Positions 50,383-60,047 of a stretch of DNA of 64,000 bases are shown piece by piece (position 1 is the first letter of the stretch; every line of letters begins with the position of its first letter). This DNA comes from Bacteroidales bacterium (GTDB taxonomy: Bacteria; Bacteroidota; Bacteroidia; Bacteroidales; UBA932): contig JAFZRX010000007.1 in the NCBI GenBank assembly GCA_017619675.1, positions 123,382 to 187,381 of the forward strand. The letters are read 5' to 3'. The notes beneath the pieces are model-generated. The model saw only the letters and a list, made by a program, of their open reading frames with translations. It was not told the origin of the DNA and did not search any database. The translations under genes and the position numbers were made by a program.

Positions 50383-52977
50383 ATGAGAAAAGTTTCTATT
50401 ATGATCGCAGCCGCCCTGTGGGCTCTCATGTCCCTTGGCGCAAGCGCACAGTCATTGAAACTCAATGACTTGGACTACTACGAGGACCGTGGCACAAACG
50501 TGCTGGTCTACAACAACATCTACAACGGAGGCTTCTATGACGAGAAGTTCGCCGGAATTGAGATCATCCAGAGAGGTGAGCGTATCTGCACCGGTGGTGG
50601 AATCAGGCTTGTGAACACCCCTGAGCAGTGGGACATCTTTGGAGTTATGACCAACAGGACAGTCAACCACGCTGACAGCAGCGTTGAGATCGAGCTGACC
50701 TACTCTGACTGGGATTTCGTATCCAAGCTCAGGGTATTCCCCAAGGACAAGGGAGTTGTCATCCAGGTTTACCTTGACAAGCCGGTTCCTGAGTTCCTTA
50801 TCGGCAAGGCCGGTATGAACATCGAGTTCTTCCCTGCTTCATACTTCGGAAAGAACTACATGGTTGACGGACTTGCAAGGCCTCTTCCCAAGTATCCTAT
50901 GGCACAGACAGAGGTTCACCCCGTATCTGAGAAGATCCCCCAGTACTTTGGAGAGTCCACATTCGACGACCGCGGCCGCGGAGACTTCCTTGTTCCCCTC
51001 CCGCTCTCAACCGGAAAGCAGATCACCCTTGCACCTGAGGATTCCGACCTCCGCGTAAGCGTTAAGTCTGACCTTGACCTCAACATCTACGACGGACGTC
51101 ACCTTGCACAGAACGGAATGTTCGTTCTCCGTTCCATCCTTCCTGCAGGAAAGACCGGCAAGGTTCTCGAGTGGTACCTTGAGCCCAGCGCAGACCAGAC
51201 TTGGGTACGCAAGCCCAACATCGGCTTCTCACAGGTAGGTTACACCCCTGCACAGAAGAAGGTTGCAGTTGTAGAGCTTGACAAGAACGACACTCCTGCC
51301 AAGACCGCCAACCTCCTCCGCATCAACCCTGACGGAACAAAGTCTATCGCAAAGCTTATCAACGCCAAGTTCTGGGGTGAGTATCACCACAGGTACAACT
51401 ACGTACAGCTTGACTTCTCAGACGTTAAGCAGCCTGGTCTTTACGCTATCGAATACAACGGCGTGGAGAGCAACGCATTCCCTATCGACAAGGACGTTTA
51501 CGAGGACAAGTGGCATCCTTCAATGGACATCTCACTTGTAGTGAACATGGACCACATGGAAGTTAACGAGGCTTACAGGGTATGGCACGGACGCGCCAAC
51601 ATGGACGACGCCCTCCAGGCTCCTCTGAACGTACGCCTCCATGACGGCTACACCATGGGCAACGAGACCAACACCAAGTACGCACCGCTGGAGCACATCC
51701 CCGGCCTTGCAATCGGTGGATGGTATGACGCAGGTGACTTCGACATCCAGTCCAACTCCGTAGTTACCACAACCCAGGACCTCGCCTACATGTGGCGCGC
51801 ATTCCGTCCTGAGAGGGACCAGACCCTCATCGACCACAAGACCCTCTACGCAGACATCCACGTTCCTGACGGAATTCCTGACAATGTACAGTACATCATG
51901 CAGGGTACCCTCAACATCAACGCACAGGTTGAGAACATCGGATTCGTAGCAGGCGTTATCGGCCAGCCGGACATGCACCACTATCATCACCTTGGCGATG
52001 CCATGACCCTCACAGACGGTCTCATCTACGATCCTACCCTGGCCCGTTACGAGGTTAAGGGCAACCGCTCAGGCACCCCTGACGACAGGTACGCCATCAC
52101 CGGACGTTTCAGCCCTGCCGGAACAATGGGAACCATCGTAGCCCTTGCCGCCGCATATCCCGCACTCAAGGAGTACTTCCCTGAGGAGGCCGAGCGCACC
52201 CTCAAGAACGCCCTCATGCTTTGGGACAAGTACTTCGAGGCAGCAGCTCCTAATGCAGCCGCCAACGCCAACAATCCGTTCGGCGGAAGGATGGGCATGG
52301 GTGGAGATCCACGTTTGCAGGCAGCCATCGAACTCTGGTTCGCTACAGGTGACCAGAAGTACAAGGACTTCTTCACACCTCTCGTAGAGGCCCAGCTCAA
52401 TCCTCAGCCCGTTCAGGCTCCGAGCATGGCAAACGGAAGGGGCGGCGTAGGCATGAACCTCTCTGCAGCCCTCCAGGTTTATCCTTACATGGACAAGAAG
52501 TTCCAGGACAAGGTTAAGGCCCTCATCCCTGACTATGTAAAGAGCATCACCGCAGTAGCGGAGGAGAATCCTTACGGAGTGAACATCGCAGGTGCAACTT
52601 GGGCTGGAAACAGCGGAATCATCAACAACGCATACAACTGCTACAAGGTATGGAAGCTGTTCCCTGACATGATCGATCCCGAGTATGTATTCGCAGGCCT
52701 CAACTACCTGTTCGGATGCCATCCTTACAACAACAAGTCCTTCATCACCGCAGTAGGCGTTACCACAAAGAACGTTGCCTACAGCAACAACAGGGCTGAC
52801 TATTCAGTAATCCCTGGCGGCGTTGTTCCCGGACTTCTCGTTAAGGAAGACTTCTTCGAGAACAAGGACGACTATCCGTTCCACTGGGGTGAGAACGAGT
52901 GCTGTATCAACGACGCTCCTAGGTATGTAGAACTCGTACTTGGTGCAATCGAGGTAGCAAACGCTCTCAACAAGTAG
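50383..52977 (+). CDS. GH9 endoglucanase-type hydrolase
   Basis: 864 residues with signal peptide ending at GASAQS. An N-terminal domain (~25-280) of unknown type, then an Ig-like CelD_N domain (NIGFSQVGYTPAQKK ... GLYAIEYNGVESNAF), then the (alpha/alpha)6 catalytic domain: Asp449 and Asp452 in GGWYDAGDFD, and Glu839 in GENECCINDAP. FGCHPYNNKSFITAVG is the GH9 signature. It cuts beta-1,4-glucan, xyloglucan or mixed glucan. Codon use is extreme (Lys AAG, Asn AAC, Phe TTC nearly throughout), which suggests a very high expression level. The tricorn-like gene follows after 13 bp. Confidence 0.92.
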   Translation: MRKVSIMIAAALWALMSLGASAQSLKLNDLDYYEDRGTNVLVYNNIYNGGFYDEKFAGIEIIQRGERICTGGGIRLVNTPEQWDIFGVMTNRTVNHADSSVEIELTYSDWDFVSKLRVFPKDKGVVIQVYLDKPVPEFLIGKAGMNIEFFPASYFGKNYMVDGLARPLPKYPMAQTEVHPVSEKIPQYFGESTFDDRGRGDFLVPLPLSTGKQITLAPEDSDLRVSVKSDLDLNIYDGRHLAQNGMFVLRSILPAGKTGKVLEWYLEPSADQTWVRKPNIGFSQVGYTPAQKKVAVVELDKNDTPAKTANLLRINPDGTKSIAKLINAKFWGEYHHRYNYVQLDFSDVKQPGLYAIEYNGVESNAFPIDKDVYEDKWHPSMDISLVVNMDHMEVNEAYRVWHGRANMDDALQAPLNVRLHDGYTMGNETNTKYAPLEHIPGLAIGGWYDAGDFDIQSNSVVTTTQDLAYMWRAFRPERDQTLIDHKTLYADIHVPDGIPDNVQYIMQGTLNINAQVENIGFVAGVIGQPDMHHYHHLGDAMTLTDGLIYDPTLARYEVKGNRSGTPDDRYAITGRFSPAGTMGTIVALAAAYPALKEYFPEEAERTLKNALMLWDKYFEAAAPNAAANANNPFGGRMGMGGDPRLQAAIELWFATGDQKYKDFFTPLVEAQLNPQPVQAPSMANGRGGVGMNLSAALQVYPYMDKKFQDKVKALIPDYVKSITAVAEENPYGVNIAGATWAGNSGIINNAYNCYKVWKLFPDMIDPEYVFAGLNYLFGCHPYNNKSFITAVGVTTKNVAYSNNRADYSVIPGGVVPGLLVKEDFFENKDDYPFHWGENECCINDAPRYVELVLGAIEVANALNK

Positions 52978-52990
52978 TTCATAACAGCCA

Positions 52991-55900
52991 ATGAAACGCA
53001 TACTCATCCTGGCTGTCGCCTTGAGCGCAGTATGCTCCGTTTCATTAGCCGACAATATCAGATTTGCTTCCCATCCATCTATGTCACCGGATGGGAAGCA
53101 AATTTATTTCAGCTATGACGGAGACATATTTTCTGTCCCTGCCTCCGGAGGGCAGGCAACAGCCGTAATCACAATGCCCGGAGTGCAGGATTCACCTCTG
53201 GTGTCTCCTGACGGCAAGTGGCTGGCCTTCAGTTCCGACATACAGGGGAACAGCGACGTGTACGCTGTTCCGCTGGGTGGAGGAAACGCAGTCCAGCTCA
53301 CGTTCCACGAGGCTCCTGACACGCCTGTTTCCTGGTCCGCGGATTCCAGGTACATCTATTTTGAATCCACGCGCGAGAGCGCGCGCAAGACATCCTTCAG
53401 GGTTCCCGTGGTCGGAGGGACGCCGGAACTGATGTTCGACGGTTTCTTCAATACCATCGTCAACCTTGTTGAGAATCCCAAGACCGGGGAGTTCCTGTTC
53501 AACGAGTCCATGGAGAGCCTCAGTTTCCCTACCAGGAAACGTTACGTGGGAGACCATAACCCCAACATAAAGTGCTGGAACCCAAAGACAAAGACCTACA
53601 CGGAACTGACCAGTTACATTGGAAAGGACCAGTGGCCCATGGCCGACAGGGACGGCAACATATACTATGTGAGCGACGAGCTGAACAAGGAGTCCAACAT
53701 AGTGAAATATGTCCCCGGAGGCGCTTCGCAGCAGCTGACCACCTTTGACAAGTCCGTGCAGTATCCCAACCTGGCCCATGGCGGATCCGCCATGGTATTC
53801 CTGAAGGATTACGAGATCCATGTCCTGGACCTCCTATCCGGAAAGGTGAACGTCCCGCAGATTGACATAGCGTCCGGAAGCGTGGAGGTGAGGCGGTCCT
53901 TCTCCGCCCAGAATCCCAGCGCTGCAGCCGTCTCTCCGGACGGCAAGAAGTTCGCGCTGGTCATCAGGGGCGGCCTGTACATCACGGATCCCAAGTGCAA
54001 GTTCCTCCAGAAACTGGACACCCCTCCTTACGAGAGGGTGGCTGAAGTTGTCTGGGCTGAAGACAGCAAGACCGTGTATTACACCAGGACAAACATGGGA
54101 TGGACCAACATATTCAAGATCGCGGCCGACGGTTCGGCTCCGGAAAGCGTGGTCTACCTGTCCCAGAACAATGTCAAGAACCTGACAATGAGCCACCTGG
54201 GAGACAGGATGGCCTTCGTGGACGGCAGCCATTCCGTAATGCTGCTTGACATGAGGACGGACGTGGCCCGCAAACTGGCCGACGCTGAATTCTGGTCATA
54301 CCAGGGCTATAGCCTCGCATTCTCGTTTGATGACTATTTCCTGGCCTTCGACGCCATGCACATGTTCGAGCCGGATATCTTCATCTACAGTTTCGCTGAC
54401 GGCACGCTTAAGAACCTTACGAACTCCGCTTCCATTGAGGAGAGCCCCGTGTTCTCCCCCGACGGAAAGGACATGTACCTGCTCGCCAACCCTACCTCCA
54501 CCTCGTACCCGAGGGGCGCGCGTTCCTCCCTGTACAAGCTTCCCCTGAGGAAGTACGAGACTCCTTTCAAGTCCGAAGCGGTGGACGCCCTGTTCGGGGA
54601 GAAGCCATCGGCAAAGAAGGATTCGGCGGTGGTCATAGACTACAAGGACATCCATTCAAGGCTGACGCGCGTGGAGCGCGAAGGCAGCCAGAGCAATCCT
54701 TACGTATTCAGGAACAGGGACAAGACCTACCTTCTCTACAATTCCATGGGATCCGCCCCGGCAAGCGTCTACTGCCTGGAGATCTCCGATCCGGAGGCGA
54801 AGCCCAAGCAGGTCAGGGACCTGACACCCGGCACGTTCTTCAGCTGCAAGGACGCGCTGTACAGCCTCAGCGGAGGGGCAATCTTCAAGATTGACCCCAA
54901 CGCGGCCACGGCAGCGAAGACCGCAGTTACCAAGGACGTGGAAGTGGTCCTGAACGATGAGTTCAGGCAGATGTTCTACGAGGTCTGGGCCGTGCTGGAG
55001 CAGAATTACTACGACGTCAATTTCCACGGCGCGGACTGGTATGCGATCAGGGACTATTACGGCTCTCTGCTGCCCTATGTAAGGACCAGGGCCGACCTAA
55101 GGACCATGATGGCGGACCTGCTGGGAGAGTTGAACTCTTCCCACATGGGATTCACCTCCAGCGGAGCCGAGGAGAGGCCGCAGACCTCGATCCATACCTA
55201 CGGCACCGGTATCATTTTCCAGAACGATGCGCCGTACAAAGTGGATTACGTATTGGTTGACTCCCCTGCCGACAAGGTTGAGATCGACCTCAGGAAGGGC
55301 GACGAACTGGTGGCTGTTGACGGAGTCAAGGTGGATCCAAAGCAGAACCGGGAGAAGTATTTTTCCGGCGCGGTGAACAAGGATGAGCTTAAGCTCACCT
55401 TCAGCCGCGGCGGGAAGGACTTTGACGTAAAGGTCCACACCTCATCGTTTTCCGCTGTCAAGAACCTGGCGTACAAGCGCTGGGAGGACCAGCGGGCGGA
55501 CGTGGTCAAGGAGAAGACCGGCGACAGGGTCGGTTACATCCACATGAGGGCCATGAGTGCGGAAGACCTGGACTCTTTCCTCCTGAAGATGCATACGGAG
55601 GTGTTCGACAAGGACGCCCTTATCCTGGACCTGCGCTACAACAACGGAGGCAACGTCCACAAGGAGGTGATTGATTTCCTTCGCGGGGAGGCGCATTTCC
55701 AGTGGGGTTACAGGGATTTCCCCAAGACCACTCATCCTAATGTGGCTCCCGGCGGAAAGCCTATCGTTGTCCTCGTGAATGAGCACAGCCTTTCTGACGC
55801 GGAGGTCACTTCCAACGGTATCAAGACCCTTGGAATTGCCAAGCTGGTGGGAACGGAGACCTACAGGTGGATAATATTCACCTCTTCCGCCAGGCTCATT

Positions 55901-56080
55901 GACGGCTCTACCTGCCGCCTCCCGGCCTGGGGCTGCTACAGCATCGTTGACGGATCTGACCTGGAAAATACCGGTGTAAAACCGGACATCTACGTCAAAA
56001 ACACCTTCCAGGACCGCCTGGAAGGCAAAGACCCCCAACTTGACGCCGCCATCGCGGAGGTTCTAAGAGAATTGAATTAA
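52991..56080 (+). CDS. Tricorn-like S41 family peptidase
   Basis: 1029 residues with signal peptide (VCSVSLAD). Residues ~25-560 are WD/TolB-type propeller repeats (MSPDGKQIYFSYDGDIFSV, VSPDGKWLAFSSD, FSPDGKDMYLL). A helical core-1 domain and PDZ domain (~730-830) lead to the S41 protease part; the likely nucleophile is Ser935 in HSLSDAEV. Exported protease that degrades peptides, maybe from cell-wall glycoproteins. Cotranscribed with GH9; its stop overlaps the convergent nitroreductase stop by 4 bp. Confidence 0.92.
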   Translation: MKRILILAVALSAVCSVSLADNIRFASHPSMSPDGKQIYFSYDGDIFSVPASGGQATAVITMPGVQDSPLVSPDGKWLAFSSDIQGNSDVYAVPLGGGNAVQLTFHEAPDTPVSWSADSRYIYFESTRESARKTSFRVPVVGGTPELMFDGFFNTIVNLVENPKTGEFLFNESMESLSFPTRKRYVGDHNPNIKCWNPKTKTYTELTSYIGKDQWPMADRDGNIYYVSDELNKESNIVKYVPGGASQQLTTFDKSVQYPNLAHGGSAMVFLKDYEIHVLDLLSGKVNVPQIDIASGSVEVRRSFSAQNPSAAAVSPDGKKFALVIRGGLYITDPKCKFLQKLDTPPYERVAEVVWAEDSKTVYYTRTNMGWTNIFKIAADGSAPESVVYLSQNNVKNLTMSHLGDRMAFVDGSHSVMLLDMRTDVARKLADAEFWSYQGYSLAFSFDDYFLAFDAMHMFEPDIFIYSFADGTLKNLTNSASIEESPVFSPDGKDMYLLANPTSTSYPRGARSSLYKLPLRKYETPFKSEAVDALFGEKPSAKKDSAVVIDYKDIHSRLTRVEREGSQSNPYVFRNRDKTYLLYNSMGSAPASVYCLEISDPEAKPKQVRDLTPGTFFSCKDALYSLSGGAIFKIDPNAATAAKTAVTKDVEVVLNDEFRQMFYEVWAVLEQNYYDVNFHGADWYAIRDYYGSLLPYVRTRADLRTMMADLLGELNSSHMGFTSSGAEERPQTSIHTYGTGIIFQNDAPYKVDYVLVDSPADKVEIDLRKGDELVAVDGVKVDPKQNREKYFSGAVNKDELKLTFSRGGKDFDVKVHTSSFSAVKNLAYKRWEDQRADVVKEKTGDRVGYIHMRAMSAEDLDSFLLKMHTEVFDKDALILDLRYNNGGNVHKEVIDFLRGEAHFQWGYRDFPKTTHPNVAPGGKPIVVLVNEHSLSDAEVTSNGIKTLGIAKLVGTETYRWIIFTSSARLIDGSTCRLPAWGCYSIVDGSDLENTGVKPDIYVKNTFQDRLEGKDPQLDAAIAEVLRELN

Positions 56081-56709
56081 TAGAATTTGACGATTTCGTC
56101 GAGGGATTTGCGGGCGGGACGGTTGGGGTCAGAGGCTCGGTATCCGAGGCTGATGACGGCCATGATCTGCTCCGTGTCAGGGATATTGAAGAGCTTGCGG
56201 AGACCGTCGGAGTCTCGCATTCCCATGATGAGGGTGTCAAAGCCCTGCTCGCGGGCCTTGAGGATGAAGTAGGCGTTGCTGACGCCGTTGTCATAGGCGC
56301 CCCAGCCGTCGCCCACTTCATTCACCTGGCTGCCGCGGCCGAAGCCTGACTGGCCCTTGACGAATGTGGAAACTATCATGACGGGGGCGCCCGCAGTGTT
56401 ACGTGCATTGCCGGCGCCCACCAGTTCTTTAACGGCCGCGACCTTCTGCGGGTCCATGGCCACGTAATAGCGGGTAGTCTGGGAATTGGCCCAGGAAGGG
56501 GCCTCCATCGCGGTGGCGACCAGGTCACGGACCTGGGCCTCGGAGATGGTGGTTCCTTCTTTGTAATCACGCACACTGCGCCTGGTGGCGACAATCTCGT
56601 CGAAGCTGGCCGATGCGGCGGCAGCCCCGTCCTTCTGGTTGCTGCCGCATCCCGGCAGCACCATGATGGCGGCCAAGGAAGCCGCGATAAGGGATAACTG
56701 TCTGATCAT
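56077..56709 (-). CDS. Nitroreductase-family lipoprotein
   Basis: 210 residues. Lipobox LPGC near residue 21, then ASFDEIVATRRSVRDYKEG (FMN phosphate contact RRS), APSWANSQTTRYYV and a final VISLGYRASDPNRPARKSLDEIVKFY, all typical of the FMN nitroreductase fold. A lipoprotein form is uncommon in general but known in Bacteroidota, and places the flavoprotein in the periplasm. It ends the unit CE1-M28-nitroreductase (26-bp gap). Substrate unknown. Confidence 0.9.
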   Translation of the reverse strand: MIRQLSLIAASLAAIMVLPGCGSNQKDGAAAASASFDEIVATRRSVRDYKEGTTISEAQVRDLVATAMEAPSWANSQTTRYYVAMDPQKVAAVKELVGAGNARNTAGAPVMIVSTFVKGQSGFGRGSQVNEVGDGWGAYDNGVSNAYFILKAREQGFDTLIMGMRDSDGLRKLFNIPDTEQIMAVISLGYRASDPNRPARKSLDEIVKFY

Positions 56710-56735
56710 ATCGTAGAAATAATAAGTGTCTGTCT

Positions 56736-58304
56736 TTATTGGCGCGGGGCGTTGGATAGGGACACTCCCACGCTGTATATAAGGTTAACGTTAGCCATGG
56801 TTCCTTCAAGGTCCCAGTCCTCGCGGTATTCGTCGCAGGGCTGGTGGTACCACATCTCCATAGGGTATTTGTTTGGGCGGGACGGGTCCACGGGGTTGTT
56901 GCCGTTCTCGACCACCAGGGCGCGCACGCCCTTCTTCACAAAGTTGTAGTGGTCCGAGCGGAAGAACCAACCGTCTGAATTGTCGTCGTCAAAGAAGATG
57001 TAGCGGCCCTGGGCGGCGGCAGCAGCCACGAAGTACTGGTCAAGGTCGCTCTCCCCGCCGCCCAGGATGGACACGTCGCGGGTAAGTTCGGCCGGACCTA
57101 TGCTCTCGAAATTGAGGCAGGCGGATGTCTTCTCCATGGGGAAGACAGGGTGGGCGCAGTAGTATTCGGAGCCAAAGAGGCCGCTCTCCTCTGACGATAC
57201 AAAGAGGAAGAGGATTGAGCGGCGCGGCCGCTGCGGAAGTTCGGTGAACTTCTTTGCGGCCAGCAGGGCGCCGGCCATGCCGGAGGCGTTGTCCGCCGCG
57301 CCGTTGTAGATGTTGTCGCCGGTTTCGTCCGGAGTTCCTATTCCCAGGTGGTCCCAGTGGGCGTTCATTACAACGGCCTCGTCGCTGATGTCAGTGCCGC
57401 GGAATATGGCTCCGACATTTCGGGTTTCCTGGATGATGAAACTCTCCGTCATCTTGATGTCGCCCTTCACGCCAAGGGAGAAGGACTTGAAGCCGGGGCG
57501 CTTGGCGGCTGCCAGCGCCGCGTCCATGTCCATTCCCGCGGCGGCGAAGAGCTTGCGCGCGCCGTCTTCGCGCAGCCAGCCCTTCACGGCCAGCTCGTCG
57601 GCGTTGCGCGTCTCGGGGTTGTAGAGCGCCAGGTTGTCCTCCAGATGCCCGTTCACACACACGGACCAGCCATAACTGGCTGCCTCCGTGTTGTGGAGCA
57701 CCAGGCATCCGGCGGCGCCCTGACGGCGCGCCTCCTCGAACTTGTACAGCCATCGGCCGTAATATGTCATGTTCCTTCCGCGGAACAGCGATGCGTCATA
57801 GTAGCCGGGATCGTTCACCATGGCAATCACTATCTTGCCCTTTACGTCAATGCCGGCATAGTCGTCCCAGCCGTATTCGGGGGCGTGGATTCCGAATCCG
57901 CAGAAAACGTATTCCGCCTTGGGGACCTCCACCTTGTCGGCCGCCCTGGCGGTCCATACCACCAGGTCGTCCGGATAAAGCAGGTCAGCCTTCTTCTTGC
58001 CCCTCACGCTTATCTTGTTTCCCACCGGCTTGGCGGTGACGGCCAGCATCTGGAACGGCTGGAACCAGCTCCCGCCAAAGGCGGGCTCCAGGCCCAGCTT
58101 TTCCAGCTCGCCCGCCAGGTAGTTTATGGTGATGTCCTCGTATTCGGTCATGGGTTTCCTTCCCCCGAACTCATCGGAGGCCAGGGTCTTTATCCACCGG
58201 CACATCAGCTGTTCGTCATCCACCCCCGCGGATGCCGTCACCTGCGCATGCGCCGCCTGCCCAAGGAGCAACGCTCCCGCCAATATGATCAGAATCCTTT
58301 TCAT
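56736..58304 (-). CDS. M28-family aminopeptidase with PA domain
   Basis: 522 residues from ATG 58304 with signal peptide (LLGQAAHAQ). A PA domain (~residues 120-260, GFGIHAPEYGWDDYAGIDVKGKIV) sits inside the peptidase. Zinc ligands are seen in NAHWDHLGIG, GAADNASGMAG and SSEESGLFGSEYY, with DHYNFVKKGVRAL near the end. Removes N-terminal amino acids from peptides in the periplasm. Gap to the esterase gene is 2 bp. The longer frame to 58361 lies within the esterase and is rejected. Confidence 0.93.
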   Translation of the reverse strand: MKRILIILAGALLLGQAAHAQVTASAGVDDEQLMCRWIKTLASDEFGGRKPMTEYEDITINYLAGELEKLGLEPAFGGSWFQPFQMLAVTAKPVGNKISVRGKKKADLLYPDDLVVWTARAADKVEVPKAEYVFCGFGIHAPEYGWDDYAGIDVKGKIVIAMVNDPGYYDASLFRGRNMTYYGRWLYKFEEARRQGAAGCLVLHNTEAASYGWSVCVNGHLEDNLALYNPETRNADELAVKGWLREDGARKLFAAAGMDMDAALAAAKRPGFKSFSLGVKGDIKMTESFIIQETRNVGAIFRGTDISDEAVVMNAHWDHLGIGTPDETGDNIYNGAADNASGMAGALLAAKKFTELPQRPRRSILFLFVSSEESGLFGSEYYCAHPVFPMEKTSACLNFESIGPAELTRDVSILGGGESDLDQYFVAAAAAQGRYIFFDDDNSDGWFFRSDHYNFVKKGVRALVVENGNNPVDPSRPNKYPMEMWYHQPCDEYREDWDLEGTMANVNLIYSVGVSLSNAPRQ

Positions 58305-58306
58305 GC

Positions 58307-59455
58307 CTATTTGAAGAGCATAGGGGCGAACATGTGGAGGGAACGCCTCCAGGTGAGCCACTCATGGCCGGTGCCCGGGGACTCGTAATAAACGTGCTTT
58401 ACTCCCAGGCTGTCCAGCGCCTTGTGCAGGTCATAGATGCCCTGGTACATTCCGGCAGGCTCGTCAGTTCCTATGCTGATGTAAAGAAGATGGTATTGGT
58501 CGTTATATGAAGTGGGATACATCTCGGAGTCGCGGCGGTCGCCGGGGCCGCGGCCGGAGCCGCTGAATCCGCCTATCCAGCCGAACAGTTCAGGATGGTC
58601 CAAGCCAATGGTGTAGGCCTGGAATCCGCCCAGCGAGAGGCCGCAGATGGCGCGGTTGTCGCGGTCCGTAAGGGTGCGATAGCGAGCGTCCATGGTGGGC
58701 AATGTCTCCTCTACTGTAACCTTCTCGAATGCATCGAAGTTGAACAGGTTGAAACCTGCTCCCGGCTCGGCATCTGCCAGAGTAGCCACAGCATGCTCGC
58801 AGACAATGATCATAGGCACGCACTCCCCTTCCGCGATCAGGTTGTCCATTATGTCGCGCATCATTCCCTGGGTGGCCCAGCCGGTCTCGTCCTCGCCGGC
58901 GCCGTGCATCAGATAGAGTACCGGGAAGCGCCTGTCCGGCTCAGACTTATACTGAGGGGGAAGATATACATAGTATGGACGTTCTGAAGCAGTCAACGCA
59001 GAATAATACTTGTCTATGAGGACCTCTCCGTGAGGGACTTTCTTCTCCAGATAATAGTCCACACCTGGCTCGGGAACCTCTATTCCGCTGCCCCAGTAAC
59101 CGGAGCCGAAGAACTGCTGACTGTTAGGGTCACTGACACGCTTCCCATCCACATTAAGCATATAATAGTGGAATCCCGGCACAAGGGGCTCCGTAGTCGC
59201 CTCCCAGATGCCGTCCTCTCCCTTTGTCATGGGGTATTGCTTGCCTCCCACATTCACTGATACTGATTCCGCGTCAGGGAAATCGTTGCGGAAAACGGTG
59301 GTAAGGTCCGGATTGATCTTTGGATATTCAGCGCCCTTTACGTTGGTTGTGGCGCTTGTAGGTTTGGTAAGTACACCAACCTGCTGCTTGTTCTGTGAGC
59401 AGGATACGAGGGCCGCCACAGCTATGACCAGCCCAATTGTGAAATGAAATCTCAT
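58307..59455 (-). CDS. CE1-type esterase lipoprotein (feruloyl/acetylxylan esterase)
   Basis: 382 residues from ATG 59455, lipobox VSCS. An N-terminal Ig-like/CBM48-like domain (~40-150, TVFRNDFPDAESVSVNVGG) precedes an alpha/beta hydrolase with nucleophile in ICGLSLGGFQ and His in SPGTGHEW, like the esterase-D/CE1 domain of xylanases. Removes ferulate or acetate from arabinoxylan. The start at 59455 is fixed by the strong promoter 59497-59528, which excludes the longer frame from 59527. It heads the three-gene unit. Confidence 0.92.
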   Translation of the reverse strand: MRFHFTIGLVIAVAALVSCSQNKQQVGVLTKPTSATTNVKGAEYPKINPDLTTVFRNDFPDAESVSVNVGGKQYPMTKGEDGIWEATTEPLVPGFHYYMLNVDGKRVSDPNSQQFFGSGYWGSGIEVPEPGVDYYLEKKVPHGEVLIDKYYSALTASERPYYVYLPPQYKSEPDRRFPVLYLMHGAGEDETGWATQGMMRDIMDNLIAEGECVPMIIVCEHAVATLADAEPGAGFNLFNFDAFEKVTVEETLPTMDARYRTLTDRDNRAICGLSLGGFQAYTIGLDHPELFGWIGGFSGSGRGPGDRRDSEMYPTSYNDQYHLLYISIGTDEPAGMYQGIYDLHKALDSLGVKHVYYESPGTGHEWLTWRRSLHMFAPMLFK

Positions 59456-59496
59456 GTCTATAGTTTTAGTTGGTTTTATAATTCTTATAACAAAAA

Positions 59497-59528
59497 CAAA
59501 TTTACCACATATTTGAAAAAGTCGCAAA
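59497..59528 (-). promoter_or_regulatory. Strong promoter of the CE1-M28-nitroreductase unit
   Basis: On the minus strand TTTG (59528-59525), 20-bp spacer, TAAATTTG (59504-59497): a full consensus. Leader of about 35 nt to ATG 59455. Confidence 0.7.
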
Positions 59529-59607
59529 CGTTTATTTTTAGCAATTAAACGTTTAACATACTGCTAGTTACAGACAGACTTCTATCTTAGCGGAAAATTT
59601 GTGAACT

Positions 59608-59961
59608 ATGAAAAAGATACTGGAAGTGCTCCAATACGGAGATCTCGACATCCGCTTCAATACGGATTTCGACGTAATGAAGAATCCTCAGGCCCTTGAG
59701 GATCTCGTGCCCAAGATTGCAATGGCAATGACCACCACCCTCTGGGGCGGCAACGAAATGTCAGTCCTGGCCATGATCCGCTCCCTGTGCATCGCGGACA
59801 TCGGCGTAAGCGTCAACAGAAAAGAAATGATAGAAATGCTGGACCATGCCACCGAACACCTGGCCCAGGCCATGCGCGACGCCCACGAGGCCATGGCCCG
59901 CTCCGGCATCACCGTCCAGACCTTCGGCCCCGGCGTCCCACCTCCCAAACGTCCCAACTAA
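59608..59961 (+). CDS. Conserved-looking cytoplasmic protein, unknown
   Basis: 117 residues, mostly helical: MKKILEVLQYGDLDIRFNTDFDVMKNPQALEDL..., then a Met-rich middle (IAMAMTTTLWGGNEMSVLAMIRSLCIADIGV) and a Pro-rich end. No signal peptide and no known motif. Lone gene between the CE1 promoter and the HigBA unit. TATCTTAG (59583-59590), one base off consensus, may be its -7 box. Confidence 0.6.
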   Translation: MKKILEVLQYGDLDIRFNTDFDVMKNPQALEDLVPKIAMAMTTTLWGGNEMSVLAMIRSLCIADIGVSVNRKEMIEMLDHATEHLAQAMRDAHEAMARSGITVQTFGPGVPPPKRPN

Positions 59962-59983
59962 CACAAAAGACATATCAATAATA

Positions 59984-59996
59984 TCTAAAATTTAGA
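59984..59996. promoter_or_regulatory. Palindromic operator candidate for HigA
   Basis: TCTAAAATTTAGA is a perfect 13-bp palindrome ending 6 bp before the -33 TTTG; a further half site TTTAGA lies at 60011-60016 between the -33 and -7 boxes. Fits autoregulation by the antitoxin. Confidence 0.6.
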
Positions 59997-60002
59997 AGAA
60001 TA

Positions 60003-60032
60003 TTTGTAATTTTAGAATAATGTTTATATTTG
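60003..60032 (+). promoter_or_regulatory. higBA promoter
   Basis: TTTG (60003-60006), 18-bp spacer, TATATTTG (60025-60032), 15 bp before ATG 60048. Confidence 0.55.
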
Positions 60033-60047
60033 CTGAAGAATTGAAGT

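Noticed and set aside
57348-58388. Plus-strand open frame of 346 codons
   Set aside because: Antisense to the M28 peptidase with its clear zinc motifs; sequence shows no domain.
59455-59527. Longer N-terminus for the CE1 esterase
   Set aside because: This stretch holds the strong promoter 59497-59528 and would hide the lipobox signal peptide starting at 59455.
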